From the NCBI RefSeq assembly GCF_016808335.1, contig NC_053137.1, positions 12,827,798-12,891,797 of the forward strand: DNA of 64,000 nucleotides. Direction: 5' to 3'. Origin of the DNA: Panicum virgatum. Taxonomy: Eukaryota > Streptophyta > Magnoliopsida > Poales > Poaceae. The notes beneath the pieces are model-generated. The model was not told the origin of the DNA. It ran no database searches and worked only from the letters and a program-made list of their open reading frames with translations. This document shows positions 1 through 10,105 of the stretch, piece after piece. How positions within the stretch are numbered: the first letter of the stretch is position 1; every line of letters begins with the position of its first letter. Position numbers and translations under genes: made by a program.

Positions 1-400
1 TAGAACTTTTCGAAATATTCCTAAACATTCGAAAAGTTTCCGAACAAGTTTGTAAACATTTCAAAGTGTCGAGTGAAAAACATATTTGAGAACAATTCAC
101 AATGTTCTGGATAATTGCTAGAAATGTTCAGAAAAAAGTTTTGAACTTTTAAAAATATTCATGAGGAATTTGTTTTGGAACATTTTAGAATGTTCCATTA
201 GAACTTTTCAAAATGTTTCTGAACAAAATAAAATGTTCCAATAATAAAATACTTGTTCTGGAATAAATAAAAATATTTTAGAGCAATATCATCAAAGTAT
301 TGTTAAGTATACTTTTATTTTGAAGATCTCATTGTAAGAAATATAATGCTAAGATAGAAATCTGATTTGGATAATTATATTTTATAAACTACGTTGTTTA
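1..400. other. AT-rich intergenic DNA, no gene seen
   Basis: AT-rich sequence in which short words such as GAACATTT, AATGTTC and GAACTTTT recur in both orientations, giving it a degenerate repetitive look. I see no coding frame or clear transposon terminus. It is probably decayed repeat sequence. Confidence 0.5.
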
Positions 401-544
401 GTTGAATCCTGTTTGTACGAGAATCACTGAATCAACGCTTCCTCGCGGGACAACACTGACTGCTAGCTTCTGCCTGCCAGCGATGCCAGCGAATGAAATG
501 AAAGAAGAAACAAAAAGCAACCGGCCAATGACGTGCGCATGCAA

Positions 545-1840
545 AATTAGGCCTGCACGGCTCCCTCCACGGTCTTCTGCGACAGCTTTTATCTAACAGC
601 GCGCGCGACGAATAGAATCCGCCCCTGACGGCGCCCAATCCTGCACATCCCGGGCTCGCGCCCGCGCGTCCGGGCGTCGTCGCCCCTGCCGCCGCACTCG
701 CCGAATCTTGCGCAGGAGAGGCGAGGGGGCTCTGTCGCCCGGCCATCGTGCGAGCTGGGAGGCAGGCCCGTCGCCGCGAGTGGGGAGGCGGGCAGCCGCC
801 ACGCGTGTGGAGGCAGGCGCGCCGCCCCTGCCGTCGGGCCGCCACGAGCGGAGATGCAGCAGGCTACCGGGCCCGTCGCCGGCGAGCGCCTCCGCGGCGC
901 TGAGGTCGTGCGGACAGCCTCGCGACGAGGAACGCCATGGCGAGGTCGTGCTGCGGCCGCCGCCGTCGTCCAAGGACTCCGCCGCGGTGAACTTGGCGGC
1001 TGCCGGAGCAGCGGGGGGCGGATGCGGGGTGCAGTGGCAGCGCGGCCGCAGGAGTCAGGGTGCGTGGCGACGGGAACGGAGTCTCGGCCGACCGGGCGGT
1101 GCGTCTGCGGGTCGATGATGCGGGCGAGGAGCTTGCATTTGATGTACCAGTTTCAGTAGTTCTTGATCTCGTTGTCGGTGCGGCCCGGGAGCTGGCCGGC
1201 GATGAGAGACCACGCCTGTGCGTGAGGAGCGCAGGGGCAGGCACGTTAGCCAGGCGCCATGCAAAAGGACGAACCAGAGCACACACAGAGCAGAGCCTGG
1301 AGGCATGCTAGTACGTACTTGTTGCCGAGGAGGGCGTGGAGGCAGATGATGAGCTCGTCCTCGTCGTTGGTGTAGTTGCCAGATCGGGGCGGAGGTAGTT
1401 CATCCAGCGCAGCGGCAGCTCTTGCCGCAGCGCAGCAACCCGGCGGCCTTGGCCAGCGCGCGCCAGGAGCCTTCCCCGTGCGCCCGGATGTAGGCCACCA
1501 GCTGCTCCGCTCGTCTTCCTCCTTGGTCAGCCACCAGCTGCTCCGCTCGTCTTCCTCCTTGGTCCGCAAGACCTCGGCACTTCGGAGGCGCTCGCCGGCG
1601 ACGGGTCCGGCAGCCTGCTGCATCTCCACTCACGGCTGCCCGCGCGGCAGGGGCGGCACGCCTGCCTTCACACGCGCGGCGGCTGCCCGCCTCCCCCACT
1701 CGCGGCAACGGGCCTGCCTCACAGCTCGCACTGCGGAGGTCGAGCGCGAGCCTAGGGGGATGCGCAGGATTGACGCCGTCAGGCCTGTTGGCGGGTGAAA
1801 ACGGCGTGTGCGCGGCAGACGACCGGGAGCCGTTCGATTG
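545..1840. repeat. Long imperfect inverted repeat (foldback), arms about 545-925 and 1560-1840
   Basis: The stretch 735-925 reads almost the same as the reverse complement of 1560-1750. Shared words include GGAGATGCAGCAGGCT, GCCGGCGAGCGCCTCCG and GGCGGGCAGCCGCC. Weaker similarity continues outward: CCTGACGGCG and the AATCCTGC.CATCCC block appear in both arms. About 630 bp of centre separates the strongest arms and holds a MYB gene fragment. Arms of this length resemble MULE or foldback termini and could give a hairpin transcript, but no 9-bp target duplication is recognisable. A gene duplication in inverted orientation is an alternative. Confidence 0.75.
1085..1562 (-). pseudogene. R2R3-MYB transcription factor fragment, subgroup-4-like, broken
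   Basis: On the minus strand three pieces of a plant R2R3-MYB DNA-binding domain can be read. The first, about 1560-1400, has [34 protein letters not shown] and then MNYL in a shifted frame. The second, about 1385-1320, has NYTNDEDELIICLHALLGNK. The third, about 1215-1090, has [19 protein letters not shown], then a TGA where Trp is expected, then IKCKLLAR and DPQTHRPV, the stretch typical of subgroup-4 repressors. The R2 start is duplicated in tandem (a 36-bp unit at about 1500-1571), and frames change between pieces. The R2 N-terminus is replaced by the inverted-repeat arm. It is a non-functional captured or decayed fragment; R2R3-MYB proteins normally act as nuclear regulators. Confidence 0.8.
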
Positions 1841-1899
1841 GTTTGGAGCGGCCCGGATCAGCGAGATGTCACGCCTTGACATGCCAACCGCACGTCACC

Positions 1900-4880
1900 G
1901 AATCTGAGTCCAGTAGTGTCACCCACAGGCGGTTTGCACGTGGTAACACACTTAATACGATGCTACCATGATTAATGAGAGCTTTCAAGATGGTCCCTCG
2001 TGAAAATTTGAACTTTTGCAAATCAACTTCTATATTCAGAACTTTGCTAGTTTCTCTCAAAAACATGCCAATGACTGCCTGAAGGTCCAAGCCACACAAC
2101 AAACTGCGATCTCATCTCCCAGCTACTACAGCAGACTACCCGAACAAGCACAATCACAGAAACAAGGATCCCAAAATTTTGTATGAAACTGTAATTGCCA
2201 ATGCTATTTAATTTGCCAGAAAATATCACAGATTTCATAACACCACATTCTAGGCTGTATCGGTTGTATATAATCTGGAGGTTACAACAGCAGACAAACT
2301 AGATTGCTAGCCAAAGGAACTCACCTTAAGAAAGCTCCCCTTCACCAGTTGCCAAATATATCCCAAATAAAAAAGATGCTGCCCCATATGTAGTAGCTAT
2401 ATTTGGTAATGTTTTGGATTCAGAATGTTTTGGATTCAGATTGTGAATACCTAGCATGTTTCAAATGTTACAATTGAGATGCATAAAACCAACGTAGTTG
2501 GGTGACGGGGGTTAAACAAAACAAAAGCCTATAGGGATTCCTGTGAAGTGGCATAGCAATATAATGTGGCCATCTCCCTCAAAAAAAATATAATGTGGCC
2601 ATCTAGGCAGCTACCACAAGATCTCAATCAAAACCTTATCCAGATGTAGTCATGTAGATAGAAAGAGTACCACTCACAAAAAGTACGGACATTGCCTGCT
2701 CAGCCATGCTCAAAAGTGGGGCGTGAGTCGCACGACATTGTTTAGACAGGGTTCCAGGACCTCAGCGCCTCAGTGGTGACCTCTGAGTTAACTAGAAAGC
2801 TAGCCTTGGTATTGAACGTCAGTCCACACTAAATACAAACAGTTACATCCCAAAACAAGGTGATTTTGCAGTGTAGAAGGTAAGGGCTTTTAGTTTCAAC
2901 CAGAACCAGACAGTTTTGTCCAACTCGACGAAACTGGATAATTACAAGATTAAATAAAAATATATTTATCTAATCTACCTGCTTTACATCCCTAGTTGTG
3001 GCTGACACATTGGAACTGCAAAAAGCACTCAGCACCACAACAGATGCACATAGAATGGATCAAGGCAAAGTTTCTCAATTCCAAGATTCATCCAATTCAT
3101 GCTATGATTACATGGCACCGATCATGATAGTGGTGTGATGTGAGAAGCCATTAGAACATATAAGTTTCTCATGACAACAAAGACGTCCAAGTGCAGTTTG
3201 CATAGGCAGCAGATACTAACAAAAGAAATGCAAAAATCACTCAGGGGAGCTTTTCAACAAGGTTAGTTGACATTTGGAGCTAACAAATTAATATTTTGTT
3301 CAACTACTTTTCAATTTTTTTTGTTTGACAGTGTCACCCATCAAGAAGTCAATGCCTGCCATAGGTCACAGTTATATAGCATGCTTATAGATGTCTGAAG
3401 GTCCTGCTACACAACACTTGGATCTTATTTCTCAGCTACTATTGCACACTACCTAAACAGGCAACCCAGTTCCGTCTTAGCTGATACAAATAAACTCATC
3501 ACATCGGGATCACACATACTACACGGGCAACCACAAGAGAAACTGAAAACAAGCAACTGTTCCAGAATATTGCAAATACTGAACCAACATTTGGCAGTCC
3601 TGTATGTGTCTAAAAAGTAAAAATAACTTGTGGCTAAGCATTATTTTAGAGTAAACAGTCAGATGGGAATAAGTCATACATAGCAGCAAATAATTCTAGA
3701 CTGCACGATTCCTACTAATCAGAAGGTTGCAACAGCAAAAAATAGATTTTCAGAAAAAAGAAAAATTCAGCTAAAACGAAACACCTTCAATAATGGGAAA
3801 ATTAATACCCCAAAGTCTCAGTGAAAGGCTCGCATAGATGTAGACAGGGTGAGCAGGACTAAGAGAAACAAAGGATATGGCTTGGTCAGCTATACATGAA
3901 AAGGGGCACCACATTGTGTAGAAAATGTACCGAGGTTCTCAGTGGTGACTCTCAGTAGACACGAAAATGCTAGTTTACGGATCAACACCAAGTAACATCG
4001 AAATATGATCAGTTTCATTCTAAATCAGGCTGATTTAATGTGGCAAAGGGTGGGAGCATTTGGTTTCAGCAAGAAACTGATGGTTTATAGGCAAACTTGT
4101 TAACTACTATACTCTTGTTTACTTCAATGATCAAGCACTATGAAGCAGCAACTGGGAATAAAATGGATAAACATAGGGGAATGGAGGGTGTACAAACCAA
4201 AAAACACATGACACTTTATCCTCAAGCAATACAAACCAAGACATCATGCACAGAAACAAAGTAAGTCAACGACAAGGTGCTACAAACGTTCTGTTACTAT
4301 TTGGAAGACATGAAAGATGTGCATGGCACAAATATTTCCATTAAATTCAGCAGAATACAATAGATTTTCAGTCAACAACTCCCAAGTCAATTTGTGCTAA
4401 ATTAGTCAGGGTGAACTCAAGTAGGAAAGCCAGGACAGAGGTCGTGTCGTGTGTACACAAAGCTTGGTTAGTACCAAGAACTAACAGAACCGACAACAAA
4501 AACCTACAAGAGGCATGTGAACCTGCAGAGTCTGGTACTGAATCTCAAGGCACCGACAACAAATTCTGTGTTGTTTCAAAAGAACAGATGGAAGAAAACT
4601 GGTACATAAGCGTAATAAACTATTATGAACCCAATTTGAACAATCAGATAGTGGAACAATAGGCAGGCTCGTAACCGACCAAACTAGTTTGTCAACAACA
4701 CCGTTTAGATATAACACACACCGAAAACAGCAATCTAACATTGCATCGTCTGAGAAACAAAATGTTAATGTTCCATTTCGACATCATCGTCCGCCCGCGA
4801 AGCAATGCGGAGCGCCAGGGACGCGCTTTCCTCAGCCGCTCCGGCCAATTATTTGCCCTCGGGAAAAAAAAAAACCAAGA
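1900..4880. repeat. Noncoding DNA with a diverged tandem duplication (about 2040-2935 and 3335-4098)
   Basis: No convincing coding sequence. Two blocks about 1.2-1.3 kb apart share ordered words. Near 2080 and 3390 both have CTGAAGGTCC, then CTACACAACA-like text and a CTCAGCTACTA-like word. Near 2275 and 3720 both have GAGGTTACAACAGCA-like text. Near 2770 and 3940 both have CTCAGTGGTGAC followed by GCTAG. Near 2860 and 4030 both have an AGG.TGATTT word and then a GGGCTTTTAGTTTCA / GAGCATTTGGTTTCA pair. The order is conserved but many indels separate the copies. The region lies 3' of the mtACP gene and may include its 3' UTR. Confidence 0.6.
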
Positions 4881-4905
4881 GACCTCACCTCCGGCGAGCT
4901 GAGGC

Positions 4906-5387
4906 TCAGCCGGCCATGGGGTGGTTGGCGACGTACTCGATGGCGAGCGGGAGCGAGTCGATCTTGTCGGCCTCCTTGTCCGGGATCTCGAGCTTGAACT
5001 CCTCCTCGATGGCCATCACCACCTCGACGGTGTCCAGGCTGTCCAGCCCCAGATCCTTCTCGAAGTGCGCCTCGGGAGTCACCTGCCACGACCTAGGGTT
5101 AAGGAACCTTTGGGGGAGGGATCCGGCGCCGCCGAGACGCGGACTCGGCGGGGGAGGGGCGGCGGTGCTACCTTGGAGGGATCCACCTTGGGGTGGCTCT
5201 TGAGGACGTCGAGGACGCGGTCGACGACCTCCTCGCGGGTGAGGTGCGCGTCGTGGGAGGACATGGGCCGCGCGAGCCACCGCGCCAGGGCGTGCGGGTG
5301 GGACGCCGCGGCGGCGAGGGGGAGCGCCGGGGAGGGGGAGAGGCGGATGCGGCGGAGGATCGCCGGACGGAGCGCCGCCGCCGCCAT
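4906..5387 (-). CDS. mtACP: Mitochondrial acyl carrier protein (two exons, 130 aa)
   Basis: Acyl carrier protein of the mitochondrial matrix. It carries fatty acyl chains on a 4'-phosphopantetheine arm in mitochondrial type II fatty acid synthesis (octanoate for lipoate), and family members are also complex I accessory subunits. Exon 1 is 5387-5172 and exon 2 is 5082-4906; the 89-bp intron has GT (5171-5170) and AG borders. Joining the exons gives 72 + 58 residues with no frame break. Residues 1-42 are rich in Ala, Arg and Ser with no acidic residue, as in a mitochondrial presequence, and are followed by [18 protein letters not shown]. The phosphopantetheine site is [14 protein letters not shown] with Ser at about residue 87. 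The C-terminus VANHPMAG and the length match plant mtACPs. It looks intact. The start is the first ATG before the Arg-rich leader. Confidence 0.95.
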
Positions 5388-5587
5388 TTCCTCTCGCTGT
5401 GTGGCTTCGGATTTGACTCGGCTCGCCCGGGATGGAGGAGCAGGAGCGGACGCCGCGCTGTGCCGCCGTGCAAGAGTCGAGTGGTTTGGGCTTTACGGGT
5501 GTGGTGTGATTTTACTGATTTGGGCTTCGGGTTGGTATGAAATTCGTCCGGGCCAAAATGTACCTTTATCGATTCTTTTTCGGGAGA

Positions 5588-5938
5588 TGGGAGTTTTGTT
5601 TGGTTTCAGAAGCTAAATTTTAGTCTATATTATATCAAAAATTTTTTTAATATTTAGAAGTATTAAATAAAAATTAATTATAAAACTAACTGCAAAACTC
5701 TAGAGCTAAACTGCGAGACGAATCTAATAAGGTATATTAATCCATGATCACCGGATGGTTACTGTAGCATCACTGTAGCAAATTATGAATTAATTAGACT
5801 CATTAGATTCGTCTCGCGAATTAGTACTTAACTGTCAAAAAGAATTTATAAACAAAGTTTATTTGATACTCTAAAATAGTAAAATTTCTTTTAATGTGAC
5901 AGAGACTTAAAAAAACCTTGGAAACAAACAAGGTCTTA
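5588..5938. mobile_element. MITE, Tourist-like (about 350 bp)
   Basis: The right end reads, in reverse complement, AAGACCTTGTTTGTTTCC; the left end has the degenerate counterpart GAGTTTTGTTTGGTTTC. Inside, GAGACGAATCTAAT near 5715 and ATTAGATTCGTCTCGCG near 5804 form an inner inverted repeat, with GGTTACTGTAGCATCACTGT between. That interior is characteristic of a very common grass MITE group. It sits just upstream of the mtACP gene, about 200 bp from its start codon. The superfamily is inferred; the target duplication is not clear. Confidence 0.8.
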
Positions 5939-6454
5939 ATTTGCTCTATAATCTTCTTGATTCTTGTTCAAATCAGAAGGGTATAATGGTTCGAGAATGT
6001 CTAGAAGCATAATGAATTTTTTATTGGAAAAAATACTAACTGCAAGTCAAGAATTTTAAAACATACCTACATATTATTTCCACGGGTTTCTATTAAGGTT
6101 AGTAGTGCCCAGTGCGGCACGCACATGTTTTAAAATCAAGAGATTTCTAGTAGAGACGTACATGCAAAACACACGTGATTTATAAAAACTTTAAATTTAT
6201 AAAAAGCTTATAAACAAGAATTTATTTAGAACCATGGATTCAAGCAATTGCTTATTAGATGGGGGGAAATAGAAAACAATTGCTTATTAGAAAGGGGAAA
6301 ATAGAAAGCGTGGTATTGATTTGATACACGGGTTTTAAATAATTGATATGTCGAACTGCAAAACATAAGATGGTGTGCACAGCGTGTTGGCAGGTGTTGA
6401 CGGCTGTACAGATCTGACACGTCGCAAAGCATAACTCCAGCTATCAGACACATC

Positions 6455-6605
6455 GCCTTGTTCGGCTGGGAGATTCAGCCAGTCTCAACAGTATTTTCCT
6501 CTCACGCCAAATCAGTCAGCCAGCCAGCCAGCCAGCCAACCAGCAGTGTTTTCCTTTCACGCCAAATCAGCCAGCCATCCAGCCAGCCAGCCAGCCGAAC
6601 AAGGC
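6455..6605. mobile_element. Short MITE with perfect 15-bp terminal inverted repeats
   Basis: Begins GCCTTGTTCGGCTGG and ends CCAGCCGAACAAGGC, a perfect 15-bp terminal inverted repeat. The 151-bp body contains two CACGCCAAATCAG blocks and runs of CAGC/AGCC units. No target duplication is recognisable, so the superfamily is uncertain. The CCTTGTTCGGCTGG terminus is a familiar grass MITE end. Confidence 0.8.
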
Positions 6606-8600
6606 AGAAGTCAACATTCTCCTCAGGCTGTGCCATAGTGGAAGGTCGCAAATGTTAATTAAGCTTCACATAAATGCAGTCAGCAATGAGGCAAATGAAA
6701 AAGGGACAAAGAAGCATACTTAAAAATGTCAATCTGTATTAAAGCCTCACATACCTAGCAGCAACATAGCTGATCTGCAAACCTAGGTGCCCTTGTCCTC
6801 GATTGCTATCAAATTTTGAGGGACAATATGTCAGATAATCAAAACAGAATAAAGCATACTGAAAAGGCATTTAGATACTTTGATCTTGCATTAAGCGGTT
6901 TGTGAAGTCCATGCTTCAGCCTTTTAGATAAACTCTCCACAAATGACCGCAGAAGAAGAAAAAAAATATCACATGTTGCATAAAAGCATACTTGACAGAA
7001 TCAGATTGCATAAGAACTGCGTTGTAGCCATATTGCCTGAACTCGTCAGCTCTACCATGCAAGCATTTGAACTGTGTCCTTGACTGTACCCAAAATAACT
7101 TAATATTGGCATATAGTATTATCAGGTAAATCTCTTAGAACAGACATACAGGAGCTCATGTATGGCATTCAGTTGGGTACATACAACAATAAAAAAGCTA
7201 AACTCAATGAATGAAAAAACACCCAAAGGAAAAAAAACCCTCCATTTATATAGAGACAACTTAGCTAAGGTCTTAGTATTTAACCCCATCACTAATACTC
7301 TTCCTGGATCAATCACAACCCACCTTTAATTAGTGGAAAATATCAAAGCATTCATTAAGTCGAGAAGAGAATAGAATAATCAAATCAAACCTGAAATTAG
7401 TCAAACCTGCTGCTATCAGTGTGAAAACCTGAAATTAGTCAAAAAAAGGAACCATAAGCCCCCAATAATTTATGCTAACTTGATTTTGTGTTTTACATGG
7501 CCCCAAAATAGAAAGATTTTCTTCTCGAGCACCTCAGCCTTCCTCTCCACCTCTTCTTGGAATAGCAGGAACCACAAACAGCCTTCCTCTCCAAATCTTC
7601 TTAGAATGGCAGCAAGAACAAATAGGTGGATGAACTCAATACTGAACACGGTCAGCTTGTTAACAAATTATTTATTAGCACAATTCACAGAACCTGCAAT
7701 GCTCCATATGGTTGTTGCTCTCAGCAGCTTGACCCATGATTACCACGGCATGCTTGTTAACCCATTATTTATTAGCACAATTCACAGAACCTGTAATGCT
7801 CCATACGGATGTTGCTCTCAGCAGCTTGTACTCATGATGACCATGGCTGAACCTGGAAGCCTCTGAAGGTATGAACAATTAGTTTGTACTTTGTAAATAG
7901 TAGTAGATAATCCTATATCAGCACAATCCTTTGTAAATAATGATAAGACCTAAATGCATTGGTTCCCATGAGAATCAGTATATCCAAGCAACTTGCCGAT
8001 GAACATGGTTTGCTTTCAACAGATCAATACATTTGGTCATACCTTCTTCTCATAGTAAGCAAAAATATGGATTATAAAAGCCCATTTTTGATGTCAGGAA
8101 TAAATGATGGCATCGTTATGCCACATATCTGAAGAAACAAACTTCTGTAAGAAAATTCAGGGAAATTGTGAATTTACCAACAGGTAGATCGAATCCGTAC
8201 CTGGCACTGGCAGATAGAGATTGCATCTGCCCATAGGGCTGGCCGTCAAGTTGTCATGGTTCTCTTTGTACCTGGTGAGACTGAGATAGCATGTCCATGG
8301 TCATAGACTTCTCTGCACTTGGACATCTGCCATTGCTTTGTGAGCAGTGAGTGCAAAGGCATTTTCTCAGATCCCTGGTGCTTGTAGATTAGATAGAAAA
8401 AATTGTGAGCACTATAAAGACACGAAAAAAAATAAATGCCATATAGAGTATTGAAAATCATGTTTTGTTTCTTTTTCAGATACTTCTTGCATTCTAATAC
8501 CAAATCAATTAATATGTATATGCATCAATACAGAGAAACAAATATTTTGATTAGGGAAACTAAAATAGCACCTGACTCTCTTTGAAACAACAGCTGGCTA
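6606..8600. other. AT-rich intergenic DNA with a 95-bp tandem repeat
   Basis: I see no supportable gene. A direct repeat with period 95 lies at 7658-7752 and 7753-7847: both copies contain TTATTTATTAGCACAATT, ACAGAACCTG and GTTGCTCTCAGCAGCTTG with a few substitutions. Short open frames here lack recognisable domains. Part of the region may be 3' sequence of the reductase relic on the minus strand at 8.6-8.9 kb. Confidence 0.55.
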
Positions 8601-8634
8601 TGCTTGGAACACCTTTATTGATGATATCGTCTTT

Positions 8635-8897
8635 GCTGAGCTTGCCGTGGGCGCCGTCAATCGCCGACCGGCCGGAAGCAGGGTCGAGTAGATCAGGGCC
8701 AGCAAGTGCTTCGTAGAAGTCCTCATCATCTGCAAGGGGGAGAAAATCCGTCAAGAACAAGAGATCATCTCGTACCATTGCATCTGGCGCTTGGAGGAGA
8801 GAGGGGGCATGTCAACGATGTTATTGACGGTGGTGTGGACAGTGTAGCCGCGGTCGAGGAGGAAGCAGACAGGCCATGAGCTGATGAAGCCGCTGCC
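8635..8897 (-). pseudogene. DFR/CCR-like NAD(P)H-dependent reductase, N-terminal relic
   Basis: On the minus strand GSGFISSW, then CFLLDRGYTVHTTVNN, resembles the start of extended short-chain reductases of the dihydroflavonol reductase / cinnamoyl-CoA reductase group (typically TGGSGFIASWLV then LLxRGYTVHATVRN). A TGA lies directly before GSGF, where the family has ...VTG. About 140 bp further on, in another frame, PDLLDPASGRSAIDGAHG matches the family's ADLLDPxSFxxAIDGxxGVFH region, but the expected VFH is missing. Together these are about 70 residues of a protein normally over 300 aa. It is a broken remnant; the exact subfamily cannot be told. Confidence 0.6.
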
Positions 8898-10105
8898 TCA
8901 GATGAGGTCACGGCGAGCCGTGCCGCCGCCATCCCCGGCTGACGCATCTCGGCGCGATGCGCTTTCTTGTGGACGGTGCGCCGCGGCAGCCTGGCCGCCG
9001 CACGCTGCGCCTTCGCCCCGCTGCGCGCCGTGCCTCCGCCTCCACCTCCGCGCAGCCGCGGCCGCTTGGCCTCGCCACCGCCACCTCCGGGCCGCCCCGC
9101 CGTGCGCTCCCACCACCCGCGCGGATCCGGCGTGGTGGCCGCATGCGGGGCCAGCAGACGACACCGAGCGCCCGCCGTTGTTGAGAGAGAGAGAGAGAGA
9201 GAGAGAGGAGGAGGAGGGAAGGAGAAAACAAGGCCCCACCATCGCCCCACGCCCGCATCGGCCCTGCTGCCGCTGCAGCAAGCCCCGCGCCAGCCCCGCT
9301 GCCGCTCCGCGCAGGGGAGGGAGGAGGGGTCCGCAGTGGGGGAGGGGGGAGTGAGGAGGGCCGGCGCAGCGAGGCAGGAAGGAGGGGAAGGAAGGGGAGC
9401 AGCGCCACGGTGGGAGGGAAGCAATCACGGAAGACGCTGAAATCACGGAAAACGCTGCAATCAAGGAGGCGGGTATGGCGCGTGGGCGGGTAGGTTGCCT
9501 CCCATCCCCGCCCCTCGCCGCCGCCGGGGCACCCCTGCGGATGCCAGGACGACAGCGCCGGGGCCTCTTCGCCACCCCACCATTCCCCCGCCTCGGTCCA
9601 TGCCCCTAGCCTCACTGGGCTCTGCCCCGGAGCAGTCGTCCATAGAGCTCTGGTGCCTAAATCTGTCCTCTCCTAGGCCCGATCTCGAGCCCCTGACAGT
9701 GTTGCGCCCCCGGCGCTTGGGCGGAGCATGCCACTCCACGGTTGGGGCGTCACCTTGGCCGGTGGCAAGATCCTCGCGTGCGGCGGCCGGATTTGCACGG
9801 ACGGCAACCAGAACTGCGCGTGTCCTCGCGTTTAATAGTGTAGCAACATTATTAATTGTAAAAGAGATGAGCTGTTAATTGTTAATAGTGTCCTTTGCAA
9901 AAGTGTGATTAGAGATGGACGGTTAATTGTACAATTACTCAATCCTCATGCCCCTTGGATATTGATCCGGTGGTACAGATTGAAGTTTGCACGATTTGCA
10001 CGAAGAAGTTGGTTTACACTTAATATGTTTCCAAATAACATATCATTCAGAAATAAAATTGTTCGTTTACTGACTGAAGGATCTGTCTTGCTTGTTCCGT
10101 TTTAA
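8898..10105. other. GC-rich block without a recognised gene; (GA)n microsatellite at 9183-9207
   Basis: From about 8900 to 9830 the DNA is very GC-rich and open in most frames on both strands, so long open frames here are not evidence of genes. The translations are Pro/Arg/Ala-rich without domains. A (GA)12 run lies at 9183-9207. A plus-strand stretch near 9740-9825 reads GVTLAGGKILACGGRIC and ends at TAA; I cannot assign it. The block could be a CpG-rich promoter or 5' exon of the reductase relic, or a low-complexity repeat. Confidence 0.4.

Noticed and set aside
593..1882. Several long overlapping open frames on both strands in GC-rich DNA
   Set aside because: High GC content removes stop codons in all frames; only the MYB motifs are specific, and they are spread over different frames.
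4832..5616. Large open frames on the plus strand across the mtACP gene
   Set aside because: They are antisense shadows of the GC-rich mtACP exons, which encode a conserved protein on minus.
8765..9615. Open frames of over 200 codons on the minus strand
   Set aside because: Low-complexity Pro/Ser/Arg/Gly translations with no domain, overlapping in several frames around a (GA)n tract.
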